In this document: one piece after another, positions 21,671 to 33,895 of the stretch
How the letters are laid out: every line of letters begins with the position of its first letter
How positions within the stretch are numbered: position 1 is the first letter of the stretch
NCBI RefSeq assembly: GCF_004328645.1
Contig: NZ_CP031395.1
Location: 2,753,501 to 2,817,500, forward strand
Length of the DNA: 64,000 nucleotides
From: Hylemonella gracilis
GTDB taxonomy: Bacteria; Pseudomonadota; Gammaproteobacteria; Burkholderiales; Burkholderiaceae_C
Reading direction: 5' to 3'
Made by a program: the position numbers and the translations under genes
Notes under the pieces: generated by a model
Databases searched by the model: none
Seen by the model: only the letters and a program-made list of their open reading frames with translations
Told to the model about the DNA's origin: nothing

Positions 21671-22144
21671 ATGAGCAAGAAACTGGATGCCATCGACCGG
21701 AGACTGCTGGCCCTGCTGCAGGAGAACGCGGAAACCCCGCTGGCCACGCTGGCGGAAGCCGTCAACCTCTCCACCTCACCCTGCTGGCGGCGGGTGCAGG
21801 CCCTGCGCGAACGCGGCTACATCACGCGCCACGTCGCGCTGGCGGACCGCGGCAAGCTCAACGTGGGCGTCACGGTCTTCGTCTCGGTCAAGACCAGCCA
21901 GCACAACCCGGCCTGGCTTGAGCAGTTCCGTGAGGCGGTGCGCCAGATTCCGGAAGTGCTGGAGTTCTACCGCATGAGCGGCGAGGTGGATTACCTGCTG
22001 CGCGTCGTGGTGCCCGACATTGCCGCCTACGATGCGGTGTACCAGCGCCTGATCCGCTCCGTGGCGTTGAGCGACGTGAGCAGCAGTTTCGCGATGGAAG
22101 AACTGAAGTTCACCACCGTCCTGCCGCTGGACTACGTGAGCTGA
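21671..22144 (+). CDS. Lrp/AsnC-family transcriptional regulator
   Basis: A 157-residue regulator. The N-terminal helix-turn-helix (LDAIDRRLLALLQENAETPLATLAEAVNLSTSPCWRRVQAL, start to about 45) is followed by an AsnC/RAM ligand-binding domain (GEVDYLLRVVVPDIAAYDAVYQRLI). ATG 21671 fits the family start. There is no adjacent amino-acid operon to suggest its target. An FNR-like box upstream suggests oxygen control. Confidence 0.92.
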   Translation: MSKKLDAIDRRLLALLQENAETPLATLAEAVNLSTSPCWRRVQALRERGYITRHVALADRGKLNVGVTVFVSVKTSQHNPAWLEQFREAVRQIPEVLEFYRMSGEVDYLLRVVVPDIAAYDAVYQRLIRSVALSDVSSSFAMEELKFTTVLPLDYVS

Positions 22145-22209
22145 GCGACGGCAGCCCACGCCTCGCCTTCCGTCCCTATCGCGCGCGCTCGCGGCCCCCG
22201 GTGGAAACT

Positions 22210-24627
<2,418 letters not shown>

Positions 24628-24779
24628 GGGATCGTGGTTGTCCGCCCAGGATGGGACGGACCAAACCCCCGATTGTCCCGGATTTGCGCAAAAAATGCGT
24701 CCAAGACCTTAGTCCTTGGCCAAGACCTCGCGGCCGCGCCCTGTTTCCGCGTTCCCCGGGCGGGCGCCGCCACGCACCC

Positions 24780-27700
24780 TCACACCGGGTCGGAAGCCGG
24801 GTGCGAGTGGAAAGCCTGGGCCAGCGCAGGATGGTCGGCGCGGGGGCGATCGAGGTGGTAACCCTGCGCCAGGTCCACCCCCAGGGCGCGCACCATCTCC
24901 AGGGTCTGCTCGTCTTCCACGAATTCGGCCACCGTGCGCTTGCCCAGGGCACGCGCCACGTCCACGATGGCGCGCACGAAGATCTGGTTGTCGCTGTCCT
25001 TGGGCAGGTCGCGGATGAAAAGACCGTCGATCTTGAGCAGGTCCACCTTCAGGTGCTTGAGGTAGGCAAAGGATGCGAAACCCGCGCCGAAATCGTCCAG
25101 ACAGGTCTGGCACCCAGTCTGGCGCAAGGCCTCGATGAAACACTCCGCATCCTGCAGATCGGACACCGCCGAGGTTTCCGTCAACTCCACCAGCAGGCGC
25201 CGGGGTTCCACGCCATGCATGTTCAGCAGATCGGCGATGTAGTGCGGAAAACTGGTCTGGTCGAAGGAGCGGCCGGAGATGTTGACCGCCAGCGGGGGCA
25301 TGGCCGGGTTGGCGGCAAGCTGCTCAATGCTGGCGCGGATCACCCAGCGGTCAATCTCCAAGATCTTGCCGCTCTTCTCGGCATGAGCGATGAACTGCCC
25401 CGGCATGATGAGCTGGGAGGGATCGTCCACGTCCACCATCCTGATCAATACCTCCAGATGGGAGACGGTGCCGCTGCCCGTGTGGTAGACGCCCTGGTAA
25501 TGCAGGCGAAACAGACCCTGCTCCAGGGCACGGGCGATGCGGTCGTTCCAGCCCAGGCGCGTGATCATCTTGCGCGAAGTGTCGCGCCCGGGCTGGTAGA
25601 GCTTCCAGGCGTTCTTGCCGCTTTCCTTGGCCTGGTACATGGCGACATCGGCATGGGCCACCAGTTCCTCGGCGTTGACCGAGCCATGCGGATACAGCGC
25701 GATGCCGAGGCTGGACGTCAGGCGCAGGTTCTGCCCGTCGAGGCGGAAGGGAATCAGCGCGATGGCGCGCACGATGCGTTCGGCCAGTTGCTCGGCCTCC
25801 TCCTGCCGGGCATCGGGCATGAGCACGGCGAACTCGTCGCCGCCCAGCCGACACAGCAGCTCGTTGCGCCGCGTGAGCGCGCCAACCTCCGAGGCGACGC
25901 GGATCAGCACGGCGTCCCCGGCACGGTGGCCGAAGGTGTCGTTGATGTGCTTGAACTCGTCCAGGTCAAAGAACAGCAGGGCGCCGTGCCGATGACGCCG
26001 CTGCGACTCCTGGATGAAACGCGCCAGCTCGTCCTCGAAGCGACGCCGATTGAAGAGACCCGTCAAGGCGTCGCGTTCGGCCAGATACACCAATTGCTCC
26101 GCGGTCTGCCGTTCCCGCGTCACATCTTCGTGAATCCAGAGTTGGCCGATGAAGCGCCCCTCGGCGTCGCGCACCGGGTAGGCGGTCTGCACGATGACGC
26201 GGCCATCGCCGGTCGCGATCTCGTAGCTGGTCGGGGCTTCGTGCGTGCCCAACATCTCCCGCAGATGGCTGGAGAAATGCTCAGGCTGAACGATCTCCAC
26301 GCCCGAATCGCCCAGCACCTCGCCCACGGCCCGCCCCACCAGGTTGGCGTTTTCGTCCATCTGCCAGATGCGCAGGAAAGTACGGTTGCAGTACTGGACC
26401 TGCTTGTCCGCCGTCACGAACAGGATGCCCAGGTCCATCGCGCCCAACAGGGCCAGCAGGCGCGCGTGCTCTTCCTCCAGCCCGGTCAGGTAACGGCGGC
26501 GCGCCGCCTCGCCCGAGCGCAGTTCCAGCACCATGCCATCAAAGGCACGCGCCAGCCGCCCGAGCTCGTCGGGGCCGCTCAAGGCGATGGGGGCCGGCAT
26601 GCGCCCCTGCCCCAGTTCGTCCACCGCCACCGTCAGGCGCTGCAGTGGGCGGCTGATGATGCGGCGGATCAGCACCCGCATGATCGCCAAGGCTGGCAAC
26701 AAGCCCAACAGGCCGATCAGGAAGGTCAGAGTCGCCCCCCAGCGCAGGACCTGATCCACCTGCGACTGCGGCAGAAGTTGCACCCAGCGCCAGTCCGGGC
26801 CCTTGATGCGGGACCAAGCGACCCAGTACGCCTCGTGACCGTTCTCACCCACGGTCGCGCCAATGCGTCGTGCCCCGCTGATCGCCCCGCCCTGCGCTTC
26901 CTCCGTGGTGATCAGCGCCTGCACCTGGGCCAGCAAAGGATCACGCAGGCTGCCAATGGCCAGTTGCCCATCGGCCTGCACGATGTGGTTTTGCAGATCG
27001 GGGTGGGCGATAAGCTGGCCGTCCGCGCTCAGGATCATCTGCAGGCCGCCCTCGACGCTGCGCGCGCGCACGGCATCGATCAAAGTCTGGACCACGATGT
27101 CGTGGCCGACCGTGCCCACCCAGGCACCGCGCCAATCCAGAGGCTGGATGACCGAAACCATCCAGGCCTGCGCCTGCTGATCGAAGTACACCGGCGTCCA
27201 GAACAAGCGGCGCCGCGGATTGTTCTCCGGGCGCGAGCCGATCATGGTCGGGTAGTTGGCGTTGGTGGCGTCGGCCATGGCCGCCCCGCCCCAGTCCCGG
27301 CCCCGCGCATAGACCATCAGGCCGTTCTCGACGAAGTCCATGTACACGGAAAAAAAGGGCGGTGCCAGCGCGGGCCCCTGCTCGCGCAGCAACTGGTAAC
27401 TCACGACGGCGCGCTGACGAACCGAATCGCTCGGTCCGCGCGGGCCCGGTCGCAGGTACAGCGTGGGCGCGCTCTCGGTGTCCACCCGCTCGGGGCGCAA
27501 GCGCCAGACACCGTCCCGACCCGGCGCGAACAAGGCGTCAAAGCGCCGCCGCGCCTCCTCCGGGTTTTGCTGCTCCAGGCGCAGCAGCAATTCCTCCTGC
27601 AAGCGCAAAACGCTGTTCTGTGCCTGCAGGAAGATGGCCGCACCGGCCTCGGCACGCAACTCGGCCGTCTGTCGCGCCAGGATGGGCGCCAGCCGCGAGG

Positions 27701-27836
27701 CCGCCCAGCTCATCGCGCCATACCCCAGCGCCGCCAGCGCCAGCAGCAAGGCCACGATCAATCCGCCCATGGTCCAGGACAGCTGACGCGTGACGGAAAC
27801 CCGGCGTGAAACGGGTCTGGAAGCGATGCGGAACAT
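24780..27836 (-). CDS. Membrane sensor with PAS, GGDEF and EAL domains
   Basis: A 1018-residue cyclic-di-GMP enzyme. One N-terminal membrane helix (about 18-45), a Cache-like periplasmic sensor (about 50-370), a second helix (about 383-405), HAMP, PAS (about 475-590), GGDEF (RLGGDEFAVLM) and EAL follow in order. The diguanylate cyclase motif is intact; the upstream inhibitory site reads RRNE instead of RxxD. The EAL motif reads EVLIR, but the later catalytic residues (VNISG, ELTET, DDFGAG, KIDG, EFVE) are present. It is divergent from a second EAL protein 110 bp away. Confidence 0.93.
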   Translation of the reverse strand: MFRIASRPVSRRVSVTRQLSWTMGGLIVALLLALAALGYGAMSWAASRLAPILARQTAELRAEAGAAIFLQAQNSVLRLQEELLLRLEQQNPEEARRRFDALFAPGRDGVWRLRPERVDTESAPTLYLRPGPRGPSDSVRQRAVVSYQLLREQGPALAPPFFSVYMDFVENGLMVYARGRDWGGAAMADATNANYPTMIGSRPENNPRRRLFWTPVYFDQQAQAWMVSVIQPLDWRGAWVGTVGHDIVVQTLIDAVRARSVEGGLQMILSADGQLIAHPDLQNHIVQADGQLAIGSLRDPLLAQVQALITTEEAQGGAISGARRIGATVGENGHEAYWVAWSRIKGPDWRWVQLLPQSQVDQVLRWGATLTFLIGLLGLLPALAIMRVLIRRIISRPLQRLTVAVDELGQGRMPAPIALSGPDELGRLARAFDGMVLELRSGEAARRRYLTGLEEEHARLLALLGAMDLGILFVTADKQVQYCNRTFLRIWQMDENANLVGRAVGEVLGDSGVEIVQPEHFSSHLREMLGTHEAPTSYEIATGDGRVIVQTAYPVRDAEGRFIGQLWIHEDVTRERQTAEQLVYLAERDALTGLFNRRRFEDELARFIQESQRRHRHGALLFFDLDEFKHINDTFGHRAGDAVLIRVASEVGALTRRNELLCRLGGDEFAVLMPDARQEEAEQLAERIVRAIALIPFRLDGQNLRLTSSLGIALYPHGSVNAEELVAHADVAMYQAKESGKNAWKLYQPGRDTSRKMITRLGWNDRIARALEQGLFRLHYQGVYHTGSGTVSHLEVLIRMVDVDDPSQLIMPGQFIAHAEKSGKILEIDRWVIRASIEQLAANPAMPPLAVNISGRSFDQTSFPHYIADLLNMHGVEPRRLLVELTETSAVSDLQDAECFIEALRQTGCQTCLDDFGAGFASFAYLKHLKVDLLKIDGLFIRDLPKDSDNQIFVRAIVDVARALGKRTVAEFVEDEQTLEMVRALGVDLAQGYHLDRPRADHPALAQAFHSHPASDPV

Positions 27837-27946
27837 GGTTTTTAATTACAACATAGCAAGCCTCATTTCAGGGTTTGCACTGCCCCAGCGTTGCCGCCAT
27901 GCGTCACCCCGCGGGTAAGATCCATCGCACTGATGCCGCCAACCTT

Positions 27947-29536
27947 ATGCGCAAATCGCTGATCCTCGCCTGCGTGCTGGGTTTCACCGCCTTGACGGCT
28001 CCCATCGCCGTAGCCCTGTATTGGGCTTCACGGGAGGCGCTCAACGCGGAGATGGCGTATGCGGGGTCCGTGGCCGACGAACTGTTGCGCCGCTCCGTCG
28101 CGGCGCGACAGCAAATCTACCTCGCCCTGGATGCACTTGGTCGCGCGCCGCGCGGCGACTGCTCGGAACCAACGTTGAGCTTGATGCGCGAGCTGAACAT
28201 GGGTCTGAGCTACCTGAAGGACGTCGGCGCGGTGCGCGACGGACGGCTGATCTGCTCCTCCATGGGCCGGTACAGACAGGGCATCCCCTTGGGACCCAGC
28301 GATGCCCGCGTGTCCAGTGGCGTGCAGATCTGGCGCGACGTGGTCCTGCCCTATGCGCCGGGCCTGCACCTCAACCTCTTCGAACACAAAGGCTGGGTGG
28401 TCGCGCTGCACCCTGACTTTGTCTTCGACCTGGCCTTGCGTGACCAGGACACGACTGTGGCAGTGCTGATCGGGGCACCTCCGATGGTCCTGCAATCGCG
28501 CGGCCCCATAGACGCTGCCAGGTTGACGCGCGAACCATCATCGGCTTCTGGCCCGCTCGAGCTACCCGACCATCTGCTGGTGTTTCGTCACTCCCCCGAA
28601 AACAACCTCACCACGATGGTGGCGATCTCGCGCGTGGGTCTGCATGCGCGCATGGGCAGGCAGGCCTTGATCCTTCTGCCGCTGGCGGCCATCGCGGGCC
28701 TGCTGCTGGTCGCCGCCGTGGCCTTGGCCACGCGCCAGCGTCTGAGCTTGCCGGGTGAAATCCGCCTGGGCTTGAAACGCCGTGAATTCCACCTGCATTA
28801 CCAACCCGTGGTGGACTTGCAGACCGGCCGCTGCGTCGGCGCCGAGGCGCTACTGCGCTGGCGCCGGCCCGCGGGTGCCCCGATGTCGCCCGACCTGTTC
28901 ATCCCCGCGGCCGAACGCAGCGGCCTGATCCGCGCCATCACGGCCTACGTCATCGACATCGCCGCGCGGGACCTCCCCGTCCTGCTGGCGCAGCAACAGG
29001 GCTTTCACCTCGGCATCAATTTCTCCGCGCAAGACCTGGAGACCGAGGGATCGATCACCCATCTGCTGCAGCGCCTGCGCGAGATACAGGCGCCGCCGGG
29101 CAGCCTGGTCGTGGAGATCACCGAACGCAACGTCACCGATGCCCGGGCCGCCGGCAAGCAGATTGCACGACTGCATGACCGCGGCGTGCAGGTGGCGGTG
29201 GACGATTTCGGCACCGGCCATTCCAGCCTGTCGGTGCTGGCGGGCCTGGAGCTGGACATCCTGAAGATCGACAAGTCCTTCGTGGATGCCATCGACGCGC
29301 AGGCGGCGGCCAGCCTGGTGTTGCCCCACATCATCGACATGGCCAAGACCTTGCGCCTGTTCATGATCGCCGAGGGGGTCGAGACCGAAACCCAGGCGGA
29401 CTACCTGCGCGAGCGCGGCGTTCAGTTCGCGCAGGGCTGGCTCTACGGCAAGCCCATGCCGCTCGACGATCTGCTGGATTTGCTGCGCACCCAGGGCCGG
29501 GCCTGGGCCTCCCGGGGCCATGGCCTGCCCGTCTGA
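27947..29536 (+). CDS. CSS-motif EAL phosphodiesterase
   Basis: A 529-residue inner-membrane cyclic-di-GMP phosphodiesterase. A membrane helix near residues 5-25 leads to a periplasmic CSS domain with CSS in LICSSMG (about 101-107) and a partner cysteine in RGDCSEP (about 67). A second helix (about 235-260) precedes an EAL domain with intact EALLR, NFSAQ, EITER, DDFGTG, KIDKSF and EGVE. In known CSS proteins a disulfide made by DsbA/DsbB switches activity. ATG 27947 gives the membrane helix right at the N-terminus. No clear Shine-Dalgarno is visible. Confidence 0.92.
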   Translation: MRKSLILACVLGFTALTAPIAVALYWASREALNAEMAYAGSVADELLRRSVAARQQIYLALDALGRAPRGDCSEPTLSLMRELNMGLSYLKDVGAVRDGRLICSSMGRYRQGIPLGPSDARVSSGVQIWRDVVLPYAPGLHLNLFEHKGWVVALHPDFVFDLALRDQDTTVAVLIGAPPMVLQSRGPIDAARLTREPSSASGPLELPDHLLVFRHSPENNLTTMVAISRVGLHARMGRQALILLPLAAIAGLLLVAAVALATRQRLSLPGEIRLGLKRREFHLHYQPVVDLQTGRCVGAEALLRWRRPAGAPMSPDLFIPAAERSGLIRAITAYVIDIAARDLPVLLAQQQGFHLGINFSAQDLETEGSITHLLQRLREIQAPPGSLVVEITERNVTDARAAGKQIARLHDRGVQVAVDDFGTGHSSLSVLAGLELDILKIDKSFVDAIDAQAAASLVLPHIIDMAKTLRLFMIAEGVETETQADYLRERGVQFAQGWLYGKPMPLDDLLDLLRTQGRAWASRGHGLPV

Positions 29537-29546
29537 CATTCGCGCG

Positions 29547-30188
29547 ATGCCTGAAACCCCCTTGCCACCGGACCCGGAGACGAGCGCCACCGTGTCGCCA
29601 CAGTCCTGCGGGGATCTTTTCCGCTCTTTCACCGTGCTGGCTCTGCAAGGTTTCGGGGGCGTGGCGGCCGTTGCGCAGCGTGAGCTCGTGGAACGCAAAC
29701 GCTGGATGACGAACACACAATTCGTCGAAGAGTGGGCCGTGGCGCAGATCATGCCCGGCCCCAACCTGGTCAACCTCTCCCTGATGCTGGGCGCGCGCCA
29801 CTTCGGCGTGCGAGGTGCCCTGTCGGCCCTGGCCGGCATGCTGAGCGCGCCCCTGCTGGTGCTGCTGAGCCTGGCCTGGCTGTACACCCACTACGCTGAC
29901 CAACCCGCGGTGGCCGGCGCGCTGCGCGGCATGGGTGCGGTGGCGGCCGGCCTGGTCATCGGCACCGGCTTGAAGCTGCTGGTCACGCTCAAGAACAATC
30001 CCCTGCACCCGGCCCAGCGTCTGTTGCTCGGTAGCGCGTGTTTCGTCACCATCGCCTGGTTGAGGTGGCCGCTGCTCTGGGTGCTGCTGGCGCTCGGCGG
30101 CGTGGGCTGGGCCCTGGCCTGGTCGCGCCTGGCGCAACGTGAAGAGGCGAGGACGAGACCGACCGGCTCGACCGGGACACGTCAATGA
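29547..30188 (+). CDS. chrA: Chromate transporter, N-terminal half (short-chain CHR)
   Basis: A 213-residue membrane protein with the CHR motif FGGVAAVAQRELVERKRWM and the PGPN motif (MPGPNLVNLSLMLGARH). It is one half of a short-chain pair; the second half follows with an ATGA overlap. In known pairs both are needed for chromate efflux. ATG 29547 is used; an ATG at 29520 overlaps the EAL gene. Confidence 0.88.
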   Translation: MPETPLPPDPETSATVSPQSCGDLFRSFTVLALQGFGGVAAVAQRELVERKRWMTNTQFVEEWAVAQIMPGPNLVNLSLMLGARHFGVRGALSALAGMLSAPLLVLLSLAWLYTHYADQPAVAGALRGMGAVAAGLVIGTGLKLLVTLKNNPLHPAQRLLLGSACFVTIAWLRWPLLWVLLALGGVGWALAWSRLAQREEARTRPTGSTGTRQ

Positions 30189-30808
30189 ACGCCCTCGCTG
30201 CGCCCCTGATTTCCCTGGGCCTGACGGACTGGCTACACCTGGTGCTGCATTTCGCCACCCTCTCCCTGCTGGCCGTGGGCGGCGCCATCACCACCACGCC
30301 GGACATGCACCGCTACCTGGTCACCCAACAAGGCTGGCTGAGCGAGACCCAGTTCAACGCCTCCATCGCCCTCGCCCAGGCCGCACCCGGCCCCAACGTG
30401 CTCTTCATCGCTTTGCTGGGCTGGAATGTCGGGCTGAACAACGGCGCGGGCGGGCACCCGATCGGCTGGGCCTTGCTCGGTGCCGCGGGTTGTCTGCTCG
30501 GTGTGCTGCTGCCCAGTTCCACCCTGGTCTACCTGACGGCGCGCTGGAGCCATGCCAACCGCGAGCGGCGCGGCGTGCGCGCCTTCAAACAGGGACTGGC
30601 TCCGGTGGTGGTAGCGCTGCTGATTTCCACCGGCTGGATCCTGGGCAGCACCCAGGCGGCCAATTTTCCCGACCTGGCCTCGGCGGCACACACGGCCTGG
30701 CCATACTGGGCGCTGACGGCGGCCACCGCCCTGCTGGTCTGGCGCACGCGGCTGCACCTGCTCTGGCTGCTGGGCGCGGGCGCGCTGGTCGGCGTGCTGC
30801 TGGGCTGA
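30185..30808 (+). CDS. chrA: Chromate transporter, C-terminal half (short-chain CHR)
   Basis: A 207-residue membrane protein, homologous to the other half and probably inserted in opposite topology. It carries GGAITTTPDMHRYLV and the APGPN motif. It overlaps the first half by 4 bp (ATGA), so the two are made together. Substrates other than chromate, such as sulfate-like oxyanions, cannot be excluded. Confidence 0.88.
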   Translation: MNALAAPLISLGLTDWLHLVLHFATLSLLAVGGAITTTPDMHRYLVTQQGWLSETQFNASIALAQAAPGPNVLFIALLGWNVGLNNGAGGHPIGWALLGAAGCLLGVLLPSSTLVYLTARWSHANRERRGVRAFKQGLAPVVVALLISTGWILGSTQAANFPDLASAAHTAWPYWALTAATALLVWRTRLHLLWLLGAGALVGVLLG

Positions 30809-30843
30809 GACAGCACCCCACCGCGGACGGCGACAATGCAGGC

Positions 30844-32862
30844 ATGACCGAGACCGCCTCTCCCACCCCGTCGGCACCCGCCCCCGAGCGCAGGCCTCGC
30901 GTGCTGCGCCGTCTGCTCCGCCTGGTGCTGCTGCTCGGACTGGCTCTCGTGCTCGTGCTGTTGGCGGGCATCGCCTGGGTCGCGGCCCATTTCAACCCGC
31001 AGACGCAGTCACGGCAACTCGCCGAGCAGATTCAAGCACGCACCGGCTACCTGCTCAGCACGGCTGCACCACCCCGGCTGACGTTCACGCCCCGCCTGGG
31101 CCTGACCTGGGGCCCGTTACTGCTGGAATCCCCGCCGCAAGACAGCACCACGGGCACGCCCGCGCGACGCGTGGCCACCGCCAAGGGCATGTCGCTCACG
31201 CTAGACGCATTCGCGCTGCTGCGCGGTGAAACACAAGTGCGCCGGGTGCGGATCGACGACCTGAGCCTGTGGCCGGCGCCGGACCGGCGCTACACCCTGC
31301 CCTTGGTGGAACTGCGCCTCTCCCGGCCCGGCGCCACCGAAGCGGCACCCGCCAACGCCTCGGTCTCTGGACCCAATCGCGCGGCCGACCCAGCTAGCGT
31401 GGACCCGCATCTGGCCCCGCCCCTGACGCATGCACTGGACTTGCACGCCACGGTGATGGATGCCATGGGTCAGGCCCTGCCGCTGCGCCTGCAGGGACAG
31501 ATCGGCGTGGAGGCAGACACAGCACCGACGCAGAGCGCCCCGCCCAGCCAGCGACGCGCTTTTCACCTGGTGCTACAAGGCGCCTTTGATCAGACCACGT
31601 TCGCGCTCGACGCCAAGCGCACCGATGCGTCACCGGTGCTGCGTTTCGACCTGGCCCTGGGAACGCTGGACCTGGACCGATACCAGGCCCACCCTCTGGC
31701 GCAGCCGGTGCTGCAGACCGCCGCTTGGCAGGCGGACGCCGAACCCGGCATGGCGACCACGCACCCCGTCGCTGCCTCGGTGACGGACACGGCCCCGCAC
31801 GCGGTCGCGGCGGATCAGACGATTGATCAGACAAGGGATCCACGAACGGCAGCGAGTCCGCCAATGCGAGCCTCGGGCACGGGCGCCCTCTTGCGCTGGG
31901 TGCATGACCTCGGACTCGATAGCCTGGACCTGCAAGGCACGCTGCGCGTGGCCTCGCTCCAGTTCATGAATGTGAAGCTGTCGCATCTGCGTCTGCAGGC
32001 CCAGGTGCAAGACCTGCCGCTGCAGGACAGCCAGGGGCGCAAGCGCCGCCGCATCGATGTCAATCCGCTGGCGGCTTCGCTCTACGATGGCGGCGTGCAT
32101 GGCTCGCTGCGCATCCATCTGGATGGCGACCAGCCGACCCCGCCACGCGCCTCGCCCGCGACCACCTTTTTCGCGACCAAGCTGGACCTGCGGGACGTGC
32201 GCATCGGTGCCCTGCTGCGCGACGCGCTGGCCATCGATTGGCTGGATGGCCGGGGCAACGTCGCGCTGGATCTGCGCAGCGGTGGCGCCGCGCCTGGCAC
32301 CTTCACACGCCATTTGAACGGCAGCGTGGGCCTGCAGCTGCAGGATGGATCGATCGGAATGAACGTCGCCGACATGGTGCGGGCCGGCCTCGGACGACTG
32401 GGGAAAATGAACGCCACGCGTCCATCTGTCCAGCCGCCTGCGACCGGATCGACGCAAGACGCATCGCGCTGGCGCACCTCCTTTGACCGGCTGCGCGCGA
32501 GCTTCCAGATCGAAGACGGTGTGGCGCGCAACCAGGATCTGACCCTCCAGGCGCCCTCGCTGCGCGTTGGCGGCGGCGGCACGGCCTGGCTGGCCGAGAG
32601 CCGCCTGGACTACACGCTGCGCGTCACGATCGCTCCAGCCACCCTGCAACAGAACCCGGAGCGCGAGGCGCAGGCGCTGGACAGCCTTCAGGGGCTGACC
32701 GTGCCGGTGCAACTGCTGGGCGCCTTCGACGACATTCAATGGCGCATCGCCTACGCGGACATCGCAGCCACGCGACAGCTGCGCCAGCGGCTGCGCGGCT
32801 GGGCCCAGGACTCATTGGACAGTCTGCGCGGCCTGCTGCCCCGGGGCAAGCCGAAGGACTGA
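30844..32862 (+). CDS. AsmA-family protein
   Basis: A 672-residue protein with a basic N-terminus, a single membrane helix (about 24-46) and a long periplasmic part. Its AsmA start is FNPQTQSRQLAEQIQARTGYLLS..PRLTFTPRLGLTWGP, and the C-terminal AsmA_2 region has LNGSVGLQLQDGSIGMNVADMVRAGLG and a SLQGLTVPVQLLGAFDDIQWRI end. AsmA-like proteins form periplasmic lipid-transport bridges and affect outer-membrane assembly. Start ATG 30844, 35 bp after the chromate gene. Residues 130-330 are proline- and alanine-rich and poorly conserved in style. Confidence 0.88.
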   Translation: MTETASPTPSAPAPERRPRVLRRLLRLVLLLGLALVLVLLAGIAWVAAHFNPQTQSRQLAEQIQARTGYLLSTAAPPRLTFTPRLGLTWGPLLLESPPQDSTTGTPARRVATAKGMSLTLDAFALLRGETQVRRVRIDDLSLWPAPDRRYTLPLVELRLSRPGATEAAPANASVSGPNRAADPASVDPHLAPPLTHALDLHATVMDAMGQALPLRLQGQIGVEADTAPTQSAPPSQRRAFHLVLQGAFDQTTFALDAKRTDASPVLRFDLALGTLDLDRYQAHPLAQPVLQTAAWQADAEPGMATTHPVAASVTDTAPHAVAADQTIDQTRDPRTAASPPMRASGTGALLRWVHDLGLDSLDLQGTLRVASLQFMNVKLSHLRLQAQVQDLPLQDSQGRKRRRIDVNPLAASLYDGGVHGSLRIHLDGDQPTPPRASPATTFFATKLDLRDVRIGALLRDALAIDWLDGRGNVALDLRSGGAAPGTFTRHLNGSVGLQLQDGSIGMNVADMVRAGLGRLGKMNATRPSVQPPATGSTQDASRWRTSFDRLRASFQIEDGVARNQDLTLQAPSLRVGGGGTAWLAESRLDYTLRVTIAPATLQQNPEREAQALDSLQGLTVPVQLLGAFDDIQWRIAYADIAATRQLRQRLRGWAQDSLDSLRGLLPRGKPKD

Positions 32863-32913
32863 CAGAACGACAGGTGTGGACTGGCCGTGGACCGGCAAGC
32901 CGACGGTCGCGGC

Positions 32914-33366
32914 TCAGTCGTCCCCGAGCTGGCGGAACTTGAGCACGCGCGCGGCCAGCAAAGTCTCGGCGAAGAAGCAGCCAAGCGCGGCCATGAAACA
33001 GAGCACGCCGGCCAGGAATCCGTAGATCGCGTAACGGTCGATCTTGAATTCCGTGGTCTCGCCGAGAAAGAGCAGCACGATGGTCAGGCCGATCACGAAG
33101 GCGCACAACGTCAGCAAGCCGATGGTGGTGTTGGCCAGCAGACCACGCTGGCGCAGCGCGGCCAGCTCCATCACCCAGTGGGCGGCCAGCGCGGGCTCAG
33201 CGTTGACGCGCAGTTTTTCGTCCAGCGTGCGACCGCGATCAATGATGCGCGCCAGCCGGCCGGCCACCGCGCCAATCATGCCGGCCACGGCGGTGAGCAG
33301 GAACACCGGCGCCACGGCGAGCTGGATGCCGTGCGTGACGGTGGAAGTGTCGGTGAAGAGGGCCAT
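32914..33366 (-). CDS. DUF2721 membrane protein
   Basis: A 150-residue membrane protein with about three hydrophobic segments (VAPVFLLTAVAGMIGAVAGRLARIIDR at the N-terminus, then LLTLCAFVIGLTIVLLFL and GFLAGVLCFMAALGCFFAETLLAAR). The RxxRIIDR and RQRGLLANTTIGLLT blocks are typical of DUF2721. Function unknown. It is convergent with the AsmA gene. Confidence 0.82.
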   Translation of the reverse strand: MALFTDTSTVTHGIQLAVAPVFLLTAVAGMIGAVAGRLARIIDRGRTLDEKLRVNAEPALAAHWVMELAALRQRGLLANTTIGLLTLCAFVIGLTIVLLFLGETTEFKIDRYAIYGFLAGVLCFMAALGCFFAETLLAARVLKFRQLGDD

Positions 33367-33482
33367 GGGCGCGGATTATCGGTCGATCCATGGCGCCGAT
33401 CCAGCGCAAAACCACCTAAGCGGGCAAACCACGCGGTGCGGGCCCGGGAGCTGAGATAAGCACGCCCCCAGGTCAGCCATGC

Positions 33483-33821
33483 TCAGCGGACGGTTGGCAC
33501 GATCTCATAGAAGCTCTCGCTCATGCCGCGCAATGGCCCGAACACGGACTCCAGGGCCGCGCTTTCGGCGGCCAGCCACTGCTGCGCGATTTCGCGCTCG
33601 GCATCGGTCAAGGCGTCCAGATTCGGCGGATCGCCATAGGCCTGCGCGATGCGCAGGTAGGCGCCGCGCACGGGCAGCACCAAGTCGGCATCGCCCAGAT
33701 GCGCTTCCAGCACCTGCGCGAAACGGCGCTGCGCATGCTCGCGCGCTGTCGTGCCTTGCGCATCGCCATCGCCCTGGGGGTCGTAGAGGCGGACGGTGTA
33801 GGGACGGTTCAAATCCTTCAT
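33483..33821 (-). CDS. Hypothetical protein, 112 aa
   Basis: An acidic soluble protein of 112 residues without signal peptide or membrane segment. It begins MKDLNRPYTVRLYDPQGDGDAQGTT and is mainly helical by composition. I do not recognise a family. It is divergent from the DUF4389 gene 74 bp away. Codon use is like its neighbours, so the frame is probably real. Confidence 0.65.
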   Translation of the reverse strand: MKDLNRPYTVRLYDPQGDGDAQGTTAREHAQRRFAQVLEAHLGDADLVLPVRGAYLRIAQAYGDPPNLDALTDAEREIAQQWLAAESAALESVFGPLRGMSESFYEIVPTVR

Positions 33822-33895
33822 GGCGTGAGCTTAAGGCACGGCAGGCTTCCCGCTTTAGGTACAGTCCGCATCCCACTGTCACAGGAGGATGGATC

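Noticed and set aside
30139..30843. In-frame upstream extension of the AsmA-like gene to 30139.
   Set aside because: The extension overlaps the second chromate-transporter gene, is rich in Arg and Pro and precedes the natural N-terminus and membrane helix at 30844.
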